64,000 nt of DNA, from the NCBI GenBank assembly GCA_947474715.1, contig CANJJT010000008.1:1-64000 (forward strand). The letters are read 5' to 3'. A program made the position numbers and the translations under genes. Of the stretch, positions 1-8,949 are shown in pieces; position 1 is the first letter of the stretch; every line of letters starts with the position of its first letter. The notes under the pieces were generated by a model. The model was not told the DNA's origin, did not search any database, and worked only from the letters and a program-made list of their open reading frames with translations. This stretch comes from CAIYPG01 sp903864555 (GTDB lineage: Bacteria; Pseudomonadota; Gammaproteobacteria; Burkholderiales; SG8-39).

Positions 1-225
1 GGGGTTAGGGCGACAACGTTCTTCTGAGTGCCAAAAATGTTTGTGCGAGCGGGTTAAAAAGGGAGGCGGTACGCCGACCAGCAGCTAGTCCGCTTGTAAA
101 CAGTAATCTCTAGGTCTATAGTGGTAACTGCACATGGGTATTTAAACTGTAACTCAGTGTTGGATAGGCAAATCCTGTCCATTTTCTGTCCAACTGAGTT
201 GGACGGAGCGATGTAGTGCAGTGGG
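1..225. other. Left-edge stretch without a recognisable gene
   Basis: I see no convincing gene here. The stretch is visibly more A+T-rich than the rest of the window. It holds one clean small hairpin at 188-204 (GTCCAAC, three-base loop, GTTGGAC) lying downstream of the tRNA-Sec gene on the minus strand. That hairpin has no following T-run, so it is only a weak terminator candidate. The change in composition next to a tRNA gene would fit an integration boundary or a contig edge; neither can be settled from the window. Confidence 0.4.
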
Positions 226-250
226 TGGCGAAGAAAGGGTAGTTGGTAAG

Positions 251-347
251 TGGTTGAATTCAAATGGGAGTCGAACCCACACAGGACCGCTAGGCAGCCC
301 TCACTGGTTTTGAAGACCAGCCACCCCACCGGGGATGCATTCCTTCC
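251..347 (-). tRNA. selC: Selenocysteine tRNA (UCA anticodon), acceptor stem abnormal
   Basis: The minus strand shows every internal hallmark of bacterial tRNA-Sec: a six-pair D stem (CATCCC/GGGGTG), an anticodon arm CTGGT-CTTCAAA-ACCAG with UCA in the loop, a long seven-pair variable arm (GGGCTGC/GCGGTCC), and the T arm GTGGG-TTCGACT-CCCAT. It lies just downstream of selA on the same strand, as expected for a Sec-decoding locus. The 5' acceptor strand is GGAAGGAA, but the bases after the T arm (TTGAATTC, then AACCA) pair poorly with it. A better-matching TTTCTTC followed by GCCA appears 27 bases further on, at 226-236. The gene is either degenerate at its 3' end, interrupted, or sits at a junction. 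The tRNA family call is strong; the 3' end is not. Confidence 0.82.
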
Positions 348-484
348 GTTTGCTGCCACCCTGCCGGATTGCGACAGGGCAAGTTCACATTTGCGCCCAA
401 GTGTATCCAATCCGCGGCGCAATCCCAAACCGGGCTGGTTTACGGAAATAAAACGGCGACAAGCCTGGCAGGGCCAGCGCTGAT

Positions 485-602
485 ACCCCCCCTTGTCAAA
501 GGTTCTTCGTCGATTTTCAGGAAGACGGGGCTGCGGCGCGGTTTACCTCTTATCAAAGGGGGCCGGCTCGTGAGCGCAGCGAACGCGCGGGGAAATTTTG
601 AC
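485..602. repeat. Degenerate copy of dispersed CCCCCTTGTCAAAGGGGG repeat
   Basis: A partial hairpin unit (CCCCCTTGTCAAAGG) at 486-501 is followed at 541-602 by a diverged full unit with the sequence GTTTACCTCTTATCAAAG then GGGGCCGGCTCG, a GAGCGCAGCGAAC segment and GGGGAAATTTTGAC. The same unit recurs at 17109-17365, 22423-22453 and 45498-45752. It separates selA from the tRNA-Sec gene. The hairpin could also end transcription from selA. Confidence 0.75.
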
Positions 603-628
603 CCGCCGGGCTGGCGTGTCTCATGCCT

Positions 629-2098
629 TCACCCCCTGCCCGCCATCCCCAAATGGTGCAACTGCGCGACAAACCCCGCCTCGTCTTCCAGGCAGCGCAG
701 ATCCAGTCGCAGTGCGCCATCGGCGATGCGGCCGATCACCGGCACCGGCAGGCGGCGCAGCTTCTCTTCCAGACGTTTGAGATAACGCCCCTCACCCTTG
801 CCGGCAACAGCCGGCCGTATCACCAGGCACACCGAGGGCAATGATTCCACCGGCAGTGCACCGCTGCCGATCTGGCTGGCGCCTGCCTCGATGGCAATGG
901 TGGCGGTGTCGCCCAGCGCGGCAGCAAAGGGCGCGAGCATGCGTTCGGCCAGCACCCGCATCTCCGCCGGGGAGCGCGTCAGCAGGCGCAGCGTGGTCAG
1001 GCGCTCGCGGATACGGTCCGGGTCGCGATACAGCGCCAGCACCGCTTCCAGCGCAGCCAGCGTCATCTTGCCCACGCGCAGCGCACGCTTGAGCGGGTTC
1101 TTCTTGATGCGGGTGATGGAGGCCTTGTCGCCGATGATGAGGCCGGCCTGCGGCCCGCCCAGCAGCTTGTCCCCGCTGAAGGTCACCACCGATGCACCCC
1201 AGGCTAGCGACTGCTGTGGCAGCGGCTCGCGCGGCAGGCCCCATTTCGACATGTCCACCAGCGCCCCGGCCCCCAGATCCACCATGAAGGGAATACCGCG
1301 TTCTTTAGCCAGCGCACCCAGCTCCGCTTCCGGGACGGACTTGGTGAAGCCCTGCACCACGTAATTGCTGGTGTGCACCTTGAGGATGAGGCCGGTCTTC
1401 GGCCCGATGGCATCGGCGTAATCGGAGAGGTGCGTGCGGTTGGTGGTGCCCACCTCACGCAGCTTGCAGCCGGCGCGCGTCATGATGTCGGGCAGGCGAA
1501 AAGCGCCGCCGATCTCGATCTGCTCGCCGCGCGAGACGATGACTTCCTTGCGCGCGGCCAGCGTGTTCAGCGCCAGGAACACCGCCGCAGCATTGTTGTT
1601 GACGATGGTCGCCGCCTCGCAGCCGGTCAGTTCCTGCAGCAACGGCACCACCAGATCGTCGCGGTCGCCGCGCCCGCCATCGTCCAGGTCGTACTCGAGA
1701 TTGCAGGGATTGCGCATGGCGGTGGCGGCGGCCTGCACCGCTTCTTCGGGCATCAGCGCGCGGCCCAGGTTGGTATGCAGGACCGTGCCGGTCAGGTTGA
1801 ACACCGGGCGCAGGTGCGGCGCCAGCCAGGTCGCCAGGCGGGATTGCAACCTTGCGGCGATGGCTGCTTCCGACCAGTCCTCATCGGCCTTGCCAGCGCG
1901 CAATGCGGCACGCGCGTCATCGAGAATCTTCCGCAGCCCCTTCAGCACTGGCTCGCGGCCATGCTGTGCAATCTGCGGCAGGATGGCTTCGTGGGCCAGC
2001 AGGCGGTCGACGGAGGGCAGTTTCGCCAGGGATTGCACGATAAGTGCGCCGGAATTCTGGTTCAGCATGGGAGCCTGGAAGTAAGGGGGGAGCGCCAT
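629..2098 (-). CDS. selA: L-seryl-tRNA(Sec) selenium transferase SelA
   Basis: This cytosolic PLP enzyme converts seryl-tRNA(Sec) to selenocysteyl-tRNA(Sec) using selenophosphate. The 489-residue product is of normal length. The N-terminal helical domain contains LPSVDRLL (27-34), and the PLP-binding lysine is K311 in SGDKLLGGPQAG. The core also keeps TGTVLHTNLGRAL and the VDLGAGALVD strand. Two starts are possible: ATG at 2098, and ATG at 2068, which begins MLNQNSG; neither has a good ribosome binding site. The tRNA-Sec gene follows on the same strand about 280 bases downstream. No selB or selD is visible; selB would be expected beyond the left edge. Confidence 0.96.
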   Translation of the reverse strand: MALPPYFQAPMLNQNSGALIVQSLAKLPSVDRLLAHEAILPQIAQHGREPVLKGLRKILDDARAALRAGKADEDWSEAAIAARLQSRLATWLAPHLRPVFNLTGTVLHTNLGRALMPEEAVQAAATAMRNPCNLEYDLDDGGRGDRDDLVVPLLQELTGCEAATIVNNNAAAVFLALNTLAARKEVIVSRGEQIEIGGAFRLPDIMTRAGCKLREVGTTNRTHLSDYADAIGPKTGLILKVHTSNYVVQGFTKSVPEAELGALAKERGIPFMVDLGAGALVDMSKWGLPREPLPQQSLAWGASVVTFSGDKLLGGPQAGLIIGDKASITRIKKNPLKRALRVGKMTLAALEAVLALYRDPDRIRERLTTLRLLTRSPAEMRVLAERMLAPFAAALGDTATIAIEAGASQIGSGALPVESLPSVCLVIRPAVAGKGEGRYLKRLEEKLRRLPVPVIGRIADGALRLDLRCLEDEAGFVAQLHHLGMAGRG

Positions 2099-2202
2099 TT
2101 CGAGAGGTTCATCATGGCATGCGCCTCACGTTCAAGGAACGAATTAGACCAGAAAAAATGCCGAACACGCCTGATTGCCCTTGGCCCTTCTCACAAACCC
2201 TT

Positions 2203-3399
2203 TCAGTCAAGCGTGCCGAAATAGCCGCGCTTCAAAGCCCACAGCCAGAGGTAGGCCAGTTTCTCGTTGTGCAAGGCCCAGTGTCCCATGTGGGTATAGC
2301 GCGGGATCACCATCAGATGCGCACTGCTGCAACGCTCCGCGTAACGCTGGGCGATGAATCCGTCCTGGCGCTGCTCCGGCCGCTCGCCACCGGCCTTCCA
2401 GTGATGCTTGTCGTTTTCACCGACCATGAGCAGTACCTTGAGATCGCGCAAGAATGCCGGATCGGGCTCCCGGTAGTGGGCGGTGTATTCATTCAGAGGC
2501 AGACCACTGGCCTGGGCATATTGCTGCAATCGCGGCAGGTCGAGCTGGTGTGACACCACCTGCAGCTCAGGATTGAAGCCCGGTGAAAGGTGCTGGGTCA
2601 GCTCGAAGCGTTCTTCCATGCGCCCCCAGGGCGTCAGGTCCGGCTCATCCTCGTAGCCCGATGCATGGCGGTATTCCTCAACGGTACGAAAGATCATGCC
2701 CCCCAGGGGGCGTTCACCGAAGGACATGCGCGGCGCCCCGGTGGCATTGTTCCAGTCGGAGATCCAGCCATCGAAACCGCCGCTGCCCCAGCCGACAATG
2801 CCGGCCACCCGGGTCGCGGTCAGTTTCTCGTAGAGGTCCGCAGCCATGGGCCCGCCCGTGGAGTGCCCCATGACGAGGAGCTTGCTCCCCGCAAGGTTCT
2901 GCTCGACCAGCGCCGTGATGCCCTGCATGTACATCTGGTAGGTGGCCTTGAGCACCCTGTCGTGATACTCGGCCTCGACGATCTCCCGGTCGAACAGATA
3001 GACAGGTCGGCGCTCGCTGATGGGTCTGCGCCAGAGTCCTCCTGGCGACCACAAGCCTGGATAGGACGGGGTCAGGACCTTGAAGCCCTGCGCCGCCAGA
3101 ACCCTGGCCAGCCCCGGCCGGCCATCCGGGGTCTGTTGAAAGTCCAGCTCATTCACGCCACCGCCATGGATCAGCACAAAAGCCCAGCCAGGCGCGGCTT
3201 CCCGGGCCGGCAGATACAGCCGCCCGTGAATATCCCACTCGTAGTCATAACGGCGAAAGCGATGGCGAACCTCGGTCTCCTCGAAGCCCACCGACGCCCA
3301 GGGCGCCTCGATGCCAGTGTAGGTAGCCCAGTCCGGCTTGAGCAGCCAGTCGCGCCCCTGCAGGCCTGACAGGATCGACTCTATGGATGGATGGATCAT
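2203..3399 (-). CDS. Alpha/beta-hydrolase fold esterase/hydrolase
   Basis: This 398-residue alpha/beta hydrolase has an oxyanion-hole HGGG at 78-81 and the nucleophile elbow GHSTGG with Ser180. A likely acid is Asp330 (VGEND) and a likely catalytic His is His373 (MGHWALH). The start is the ATG at 3399, preceded by AGGAGG; it overlaps the stop of the upstream flavoprotein gene in an ATGA, so the two are translationally coupled. No signal peptide is seen, so it is probably cytosolic. The context (CoA-transferase, FAD dehydrogenase) suggests it hydrolyses an ester or thioester intermediate. The substrate is not recognisable. Confidence 0.85.
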   Translation of the reverse strand: MIHPSIESILSGLQGRDWLLKPDWATYTGIEAPWASVGFEETEVRHRFRRYDYEWDIHGRLYLPAREAAPGWAFVLIHGGGVNELDFQQTPDGRPGLARVLAAQGFKVLTPSYPGLWSPGGLWRRPISERRPVYLFDREIVEAEYHDRVLKATYQMYMQGITALVEQNLAGSKLLVMGHSTGGPMAADLYEKLTATRVAGIVGWGSGGFDGWISDWNNATGAPRMSFGERPLGGMIFRTVEEYRHASGYEDEPDLTPWGRMEERFELTQHLSPGFNPELQVVSHQLDLPRLQQYAQASGLPLNEYTAHYREPDPAFLRDLKVLLMVGENDKHHWKAGGERPEQRQDGFIAQRYAERCSSAHLMVIPRYTHMGHWALHNEKLAYLWLWALKRGYFGTLD

Positions 3400-4811
3400 C
3401 TTGCCTCCTGAAGCTTTGCAGCGTGCTCGGCCGAACGCAGCCCCAACACCCCCGCCTTGACCAGCCCGCCGACATAACCCACGCGCGGTCCGCCCTCCAC
3501 ACCCCCGCTGGCCGATCCGGCTGCATACAGGCCGGGGATGGGGGCTTCGTGGACGTCGAGCACGCACCCGTGTTCGTTGATAGCGATCCCGCCCATGGTG
3601 TAGGTGATGCCGGCACACAAGGGAATGGCGTGAAAGGGAGGCCGCACCAGCGGCATGGGCCGGATCTTGTCGCTGCGACGCGGCGGCTGCAGCTTTTCCG
3701 TTGAGCCACCCTGCACTGCGGCGTTGTAGGCGGCAACGCTGGCCAGCAGATTCGCCTCGGGCAACCCGGCCTGGCGCGCCAACTCCGCCAGGGACGGGGC
3801 AGAAAGCAGCGTGCCGCCGCAATCGGGCACATGGGGATTGGGGGGGATGAAATCGTTTCTGCCCGGGCCGCTCCAGATGGCCTCATCGAAGAGGGCCCAG
3901 GCACCCAGCGGATCATCCTGGCGCGCAATGGTGTTGGCGATGTAGACGCCACCCTCGCCTTCATTGACGAAGCGACGCGCCTCCGAGTTGACCACCATGC
4001 CTGCCGCCGCCAGCGGATCGATCACCGGAACCGGCCACAGGATGTCATTGTCCATGGCCTCGCGGGCCAGCACGTGGCCATAGAAGCACGCCATGCCCCT
4101 GAGCCGGGCACCGGCTGCACGTGCCATCATGAGCCCATCGCCAGCACCAGTCCCCGCGCCGCGCTGCTTCAGGCGCTCCGGCCGCGGGGAGATGAACTCC
4201 CGCACCAGGTCGGCATTCGCCTGAAAACCGCCATCGGCGATCACGGTGGCCGCCGCTTCGAAGACGGTCGTGCCGCTGGCAAGCTCCACCCGCACGCCGC
4301 GGCAAACACCCGCATGCATCACCAATTCACGCGCCCGCGCGCCCCGCATCAGCTGACCGCCCTGTTGCTCCAGCGCCTTTCCCAGAACACGCAGCAGCAC
4401 ATCACCGCCACGCCCCTTCCAGTCCAGCCCCGGACGCACCGGACGCGGCGGTGCCAGCACCCAGTTGTGGTAGGCAGCAGGACTGATTTTCATGAAGCGC
4501 GTGCCCATGCCCTGCAGCCAGCGCACGAAGCGGCGCCCATCCAGGGCGATGGCCTGTGCGACGAGCGGACTGGCCTCGCCTGAGGTGGCTGTCGCGATGG
4601 CGGCGCTCAACACTTCGGGCTCCCCCATGATGTCGTGCAGGCAGACGTGCAGCGTGCCGCCGGTATAGCGTGAGTTGCACAAATAGCTTTCGTCAGCGCC
4701 TTTTTCAAGCACGCATACGCGCAGGCCGGACTGCCCCGCCCGCACTGCAGCGGTCAATCCGGCAATGCCGCCGCCGATGACCAGCATGTCCCAGCGGGTT
4801 TGAAGGTTCAC
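3396..4811 (-). CDS. FAD-dependent oxidoreductase, fumarate reductase/succinate dehydrogenase flavoprotein type
   Basis: The 471-residue protein begins with a dinucleotide-binding fold (VIGGGIAGLTAA, about residues 11-22) and ends with a segment typical of the family (YTMGGIAINEHG, then GLYAAGSASGGVEG). Soluble relatives include tricarballylate dehydrogenase (TcuA) and 3-ketosteroid dehydrogenases, which introduce a double bond next to a carbonyl or carboxylate. The start is GTG at 4811, overlapping the stop of the CoA-transferase gene (GTGA). It probably dehydrogenates the acyl-CoA or acid handled by this operon. The electron acceptor is unknown. Confidence 0.88.
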   Translation of the reverse strand: MNLQTRWDMLVIGGGIAGLTAAVRAGQSGLRVCVLEKGADESYLCNSRYTGGTLHVCLHDIMGEPEVLSAAIATATSGEASPLVAQAIALDGRRFVRWLQGMGTRFMKISPAAYHNWVLAPPRPVRPGLDWKGRGGDVLLRVLGKALEQQGGQLMRGARARELVMHAGVCRGVRVELASGTTVFEAAATVIADGGFQANADLVREFISPRPERLKQRGAGTGAGDGLMMARAAGARLRGMACFYGHVLAREAMDNDILWPVPVIDPLAAAGMVVNSEARRFVNEGEGGVYIANTIARQDDPLGAWALFDEAIWSGPGRNDFIPPNPHVPDCGGTLLSAPSLAELARQAGLPEANLLASVAAYNAAVQGGSTEKLQPPRRSDKIRPMPLVRPPFHAIPLCAGITYTMGGIAINEHGCVLDVHEAPIPGLYAAGSASGGVEGGPRVGYVGGLVKAGVLGLRSAEHAAKLQEAR

Positions 4812-5965
4812 TGTTCCTCCCAGCCTGTTCCGCCCAGGACTTCATCGGTGTGCTCGCCCAGGCGCGGCGGGGCCCGCCGCACGCTAGCCGGTGTATCAGA
4901 CAGTTGCAGCGGATTGGCCAGCAGCCTGAGCGTGCCCGCAGTGGCATGCTGAAGCTCGACCAGCATTTCTCGACGAACTTCCTCGTCTTCGAACACTTCA
5001 TCGAAGGTACGCACCGGTGCGTACAGCACCCCGGCCTTGCCCAGCCTGTCGTTCCAGACTTCCAGCGGCGCCCCGGCGATGATGCTGCCGATGCGCTGGT
5101 CGAGAGCCTCACGATTGGCCAGACGCGCTTCATTGGTGTGGAAGCGTGCATCGCTGGCCAGCGATGCGTCGCCCAGCGCCTGCACCAGCGCCTCCCAGAA
5201 CTTGGGCTGATGCGCATAGATCAGCACCTGCCGCTGATCCGAGGAGGTGTAGGTATTGCAAGGCGCCAGCAGGTAATGGGCGTTGCCCAGTCGTGGCGGC
5301 ATCTCGCCGGTGGCCATGTAGTAGGCCTCCCGCGGCAGCATGCCGAAGATCGTGGCATTGAGCATGGACAGGTCGACGCGCTGCCCTTTGCCGGTTCGCG
5401 CCCTTGCCTGCAGGGCGGTCAGTATGCCGACGACGGCGAGGATGGAGGCGAGGAAATCCGAATAGGGAAACCCGGTGCGCAATGGGCCGGAGTCCGGCGT
5501 TCCGGTGAGTTGCATGATCCCGGACAGGGCCTGTATCACCTGATCCACGGCGGGACGATCCCTATTGCGGCTGTGGGGACCGAACCCGGTCACCGAGCAA
5601 TAGATCAGGCGTGGATTGATCCTGGCCAGTGCCTCGTAGCCCAGGCCGAGTTTCTCGGTGGTGCCGGGCCTGAAACTCTCCACCAGCACATCGGCTGCAG
5701 CGGCAAGCTTGATGATGGCCTCACGATCTGCCTCGGCCTTCAGGTCGGCCATGACACTGCGTTTGTTGCGATTGACGCTGAAGAAGATGTCGGCATCACC
5801 GGAGGAACCCAGGAAGGTTTCGCCGGTCTTGCGCAGCGCATCGCCTGTGGGTGGCTCCACCTTGATGACATCAGCCCCGAAGTCGCCCAGGATCATGGTG
5901 GATACCGGCCCCGCCACCAGCTGTGTCAGGTCGAGTACCCGCACGCCCGCCAATGCACCTTTCAT
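4808..5965 (-). CDS. Class III CoA-transferase (CaiB/BaiF family)
   Basis: A 385-residue member of the family that moves CoA between carboxylic acids. The N-terminal nucleotide-like fold carries LAGVRVLDLTQLVAGP and GADVIKVEPP. Asp170 in GFPYSD occupies the position of the catalytic aspartate of formyl-CoA transferase. I chose the ATG at 5965 (MKGALAGVRV) because family homology begins there; a longer reading frame runs upstream into the preceding gene. It lies 25 bases after the racemase-like gene and overlaps the flavoprotein gene. It probably activates the imported acid at the cost of another CoA ester. Confidence 0.92.
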   Translation of the reverse strand: MKGALAGVRVLDLTQLVAGPVSTMILGDFGADVIKVEPPTGDALRKTGETFLGSSGDADIFFSVNRNKRSVMADLKAEADREAIIKLAAAADVLVESFRPGTTEKLGLGYEALARINPRLIYCSVTGFGPHSRNRDRPAVDQVIQALSGIMQLTGTPDSGPLRTGFPYSDFLASILAVVGILTALQARARTGKGQRVDLSMLNATIFGMLPREAYYMATGEMPPRLGNAHYLLAPCNTYTSSDQRQVLIYAHQPKFWEALVQALGDASLASDARFHTNEARLANREALDQRIGSIIAGAPLEVWNDRLGKAGVLYAPVRTFDEVFEDEEVRREMLVELQHATAGTLRLLANPLQLSDTPASVRRAPPRLGEHTDEVLGGTGWEEQ

Positions 5966-5990
5966 GCCCGTCTGCTCCCGATTGCCATCA

Positions 5991-7133
5991 TCACAGTATC
6001 GTCCCGGCGGCGCGCAAGGCGGCGATCTCCTCGGGCTCCAGCCAATCCGCCAGCGCCCGGTCAGCATTCGCGGACGTCACTTCCTGCGGCGGGGTGGGCT
6101 GCAATGCGGGCGTACGGCTGAATCTCGGTGCCGGCGCCGGCTGCACCACGCCATCGACCTCGACGAAGGTGCCGCGCTCGCGCAGATGCGGATGGGCCGG
6201 CGCCTCCGCTCGCGACAGCACCGGGGCGAAGCAGCAATCCGCGCCTTCCAGCAGGACACACCACTGGGCACGCGTTTTTTGCCTGAAGCGCGCCGCCAGC
6301 AGTTCCCGGCCCCGAGCCCAGTTCTTCGGGTCCATGTGATCACCTATGGCAGCAGGGTTCAGTTCCATCCGGCGCAGCAGTTCAGCATAGAACTGATCCT
6401 CAACCGCGGCGATCGAGACATACTCACCGTCGGCGCACTGATAGACCTGGCAGAAGTGCGATCCGCCATCGATGCTGTTGGTACCGCGCGCATCGGTCCA
6501 CAGGCCCGCCGCACGCATGCCCCAGAAATAGGTTTGCAGCGAAGCCACGCCATCGACAATGGCCGCATCCACCACCTGCCCCTTGCCTGAGGTGCGCGCC
6601 TCGATGATGCCTGCCAGCAGCCCCATCGCCAGATACAGGGCGCCGCCGCCAAAATCCCCAATCACGTTCAGCGGAATGCTGGGCGCCTGTCCCGCCGGGC
6701 CATGGGCATGCACCAGGCCGGTCAGCGACACGTAGTTGAGGTCATGCGCTGCGGCTTGGGCCAAAGGTCCGCTCTGCCCCCATCCGGTCATGCGGCCGTA
6801 CACCAGCCGTGCATTGCGCGCCAGGCAGGGCTCGGGGCCCAGCCCGAGGCGCTCCATCACCCCGGGCCGGAAGGTGTCTATCAGCGCATCCGCCTTGCCG
6901 GCCAGTCGGAGCAGGAAGGCGACGCCTTCGGGTGATTTCAGATCGACCGCAACCGCGCCGCGGCTGCGCAGCAAAAGGTCCAGCTTGCGCGGTCGCGCGA
7001 TACCCACTTTCGCCGGCACCTTGCGTTCGATGCGCAACACCGTCGCACCCATTTCCGCCAGCAGCATCGCACACATGGGGCCCGGCCCTATGCCGCCCAT
7101 TTCGACAATCCTGACGCCCTGCAATGGCCCCAT
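5991..7133 (-). CDS. Alpha-methylacyl-CoA racemase-like protein (CaiB/BaiF family)
   Basis: A 380-residue protein of the CaiB/BaiF superfamily that aligns better with alpha-methylacyl-CoA racemases than with CoA-transferases. It has the opening GVRIVEMGGIGPGP and the residues corresponding to the mycobacterial racemase catalytic set: His130 (AHDLNY), Asp160 (IGDFGGG) and Glu245 (VEDQFYAEL). Such enzymes epimerise 2-methylacyl-CoA thioesters so that only one stereoisomer enters oxidation. Its presence suggests a branched-chain substrate for the operon; that is inference. The start is ATG 7133 behind a GGAAAG site. Confidence 0.9.
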   Translation of the reverse strand: MGPLQGVRIVEMGGIGPGPMCAMLLAEMGATVLRIERKVPAKVGIARPRKLDLLLRSRGAVAVDLKSPEGVAFLLRLAGKADALIDTFRPGVMERLGLGPEPCLARNARLVYGRMTGWGQSGPLAQAAAHDLNYVSLTGLVHAHGPAGQAPSIPLNVIGDFGGGALYLAMGLLAGIIEARTSGKGQVVDAAIVDGVASLQTYFWGMRAAGLWTDARGTNSIDGGSHFCQVYQCADGEYVSIAAVEDQFYAELLRRMELNPAAIGDHMDPKNWARGRELLAARFRQKTRAQWCVLLEGADCCFAPVLSRAEAPAHPHLRERGTFVEVDGVVQPAPAPRFSRTPALQPTPPQEVTSANADRALADWLEPEEIAALRAAGTIL

Positions 7134-7164
7134 GGCCTTTCCAATCCAGACAGGTGAAAGAGGC

Positions 7165-7216
7165 TAAAAAAACCGCGGGGATACTCCCCTCAAACTCCCC
7201 TGCTTCAGGGCGCCCA
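7165..7216. repeat. Diverged copy of the GGGGA-TCCCCT-CTCCCCT-CAGGG repeat
   Basis: The spacing of hairpin and spacer here (CGCGGGGATACTCCCCT, then ACTCCCCTGCTTCAGGGCGCC) matches the elements at 38401-38483 and 52441-52626. It lies between the permease stop and the racemase gene start, within the same-direction gene row. Only the core skeleton is conserved; the terminal AGAGNGCCTAAC inverted repeats are not recognisable. Confidence 0.5.
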
Positions 7217-7260
7217 ACGAACCTTAAGAACCTGTTTCATGAATCGGCTGCCCGCCTGCA

Positions 7261-8949
7261 TCAGCGTCCGTACGACAGCGTGCGACCGAGATACAACGAA
7301 GCCAGCGCTATCAGGCCATTGAAGGCGCAGATCACCACGGACAGCGCCGCCACCGGCGGCACCAGCCCGTCATACCAGAGGATAAACAGGGTCGGACCCA
7401 GCACCGGATTGTTCACCTTGGCCAGAATCACCGAAGCATTGGTCTCGACCATGGTGAGGATCGCCAGGATCAGCATGCCGGCCAGGGTGCTGGGCATGAT
7501 GAGTGGCATCATGATGCGCACAAAACTCTTCAATTCCCCCGCCCCGAACACCCGCGATGCCTCCATCAAGTCGGGACTCACCTGGGAAAAGGCAAACTTC
7601 GAGGACTGCATGGCCTGGGGCATGTAGATCGCCAGATAGGCCAGGAACAGCAGCGTGGTGGTGCCATACAGCGCGAAGGGCTTGGGCGTGAAAGCCACGA
7701 TGAATGCGATGCCCATGATGATGTGCGGAATGGTCGCGGGCAGCATGGCGACATTGTCCGCCATGCGCGTCAGGATGCCTGGCCGACGTGACACGTAATA
7801 CGACAGCACGGTCGCCACAGCCATGCCGAGCACGGCCACGGCCAATCCCAACTGCAGGCTGTTTTTCAGCGCATCAACGACGACCGGTTTCTCCATGAAG
7901 ATGTAGGCATAGTTATAAAAACCCAGCTGCCCCCAGTTGATGTCCGGTGTCCAGAACCGCTGCAGGGAAACGAGTATGAGGGCGGCCAGGGGAAGAACGG
8001 CCGCCCCCGCGACATAGACAATCATCACGATTCTGGCCGGCGTGCGCCACACCCCCAGTGGAATGCTGGCCCTGGCAAGACCGCGCGCACCCATGGTCTG
8101 GAACCGTCGCCCGCTGAACAGCCATTGCGCCAGCAGCGCAACCTGTATCACCGACAAGGCCAGCACGCTGAGCACGATGGCTTCGGCAATTCGCGGCGGA
8201 TACTCCCGCTCCACCACCACATACATGAGGTAGGAAAGCACCTTCGTCTCGGGTCGGGTGCCAAGAACGGCCGGAATGGAAAACAGGCCGATACCCGCCA
8301 TCAGGATGAGGATCATGGCGCTGATAAGCGCCGGGGTGATGGCCGGCATGGAAATGCGGAAAAAGGTGCGAAAAATACCGCCACCGGATACCCGTGAGGC
8401 CTCCTCCAGCGAGGCATCCAGATTGCGCAAGGCTGCGGCCAGCGTGAGATAGGCGTAGGGCACCAGATACATGGCGGCCACAAAAATCATCCCGGCCATG
8501 GAAAAGATATTGAATGGTCCCTCGATCTCCTCCGACCCGGTGAGGTGGCGCAGAATGATGTTGACGTAACCGGTCTTGGGCGCCATCAGGAACACCCAGC
8601 CCACCGTGCCCGCCAGTGATGGCAACAGCAAGGGCACCAGCGGCACCACATCGGAGGCCCATCCAAGCCCTGCATCGGTCCGTTCCGTAAGCCATGCAAA
8701 CACCGCACCGATGGCCAGGGCAATGAGGCCGCTTGCACCGACGAAGATGACCGTGTTGAGCAGCACCTTGCCCAGCCCTGGCTCCTCCATCATCTGGTTC
8801 CAGCCGGTCATGGCCAACTGGCCTTCGCCAAAGAACAGGCGAAGCACGGTCAGCCCCAGCGGAAAGGCCACCAGCAGGGCAATCAACGCTGCCGCAGCCA
8901 GTCCGATCAGGGCCAGCCACGGCACCGCCAGTCTGGCAGTCCTTGCCAC
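7261..8949 (-). CDS. ABC transporter permease, two fused membrane domains (iron/thiamine/putrescine-type)
   Basis: At 562 residues this is a fused permease with two copies of the binding-protein-dependent transport inner-membrane domain, each with about six hydrophobic segments, as in FbpB/AfuB-type systems. The EAA-like loops that dock the ATPase are seen in EEASRVSGGGIFRTFFRISMP (about 180-200) and in MEASRVFGAGELKSFVRIMMP of the second half. The GTG start at 8949 shares its G with the TAG stop of the ATPase gene. With the ATPase and binding protein just upstream it forms a complete importer. Fe3+-type permeases also carry non-metal substrates, so the metal annotation would be unsafe here. 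Confidence 0.93.
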   Translation of the reverse strand: MARTARLAVPWLALIGLAAAALIALLVAFPLGLTVLRLFFGEGQLAMTGWNQMMEEPGLGKVLLNTVIFVGASGLIALAIGAVFAWLTERTDAGLGWASDVVPLVPLLLPSLAGTVGWVFLMAPKTGYVNIILRHLTGSEEIEGPFNIFSMAGMIFVAAMYLVPYAYLTLAAALRNLDASLEEASRVSGGGIFRTFFRISMPAITPALISAMILILMAGIGLFSIPAVLGTRPETKVLSYLMYVVVEREYPPRIAEAIVLSVLALSVIQVALLAQWLFSGRRFQTMGARGLARASIPLGVWRTPARIVMIVYVAGAAVLPLAALILVSLQRFWTPDINWGQLGFYNYAYIFMEKPVVVDALKNSLQLGLAVAVLGMAVATVLSYYVSRRPGILTRMADNVAMLPATIPHIIMGIAFIVAFTPKPFALYGTTTLLFLAYLAIYMPQAMQSSKFAFSQVSPDLMEASRVFGAGELKSFVRIMMPLIMPSTLAGMLILAILTMVETNASVILAKVNNPVLGPTLFILWYDGLVPPVAALSVVICAFNGLIALASLYLGRTLSYGR

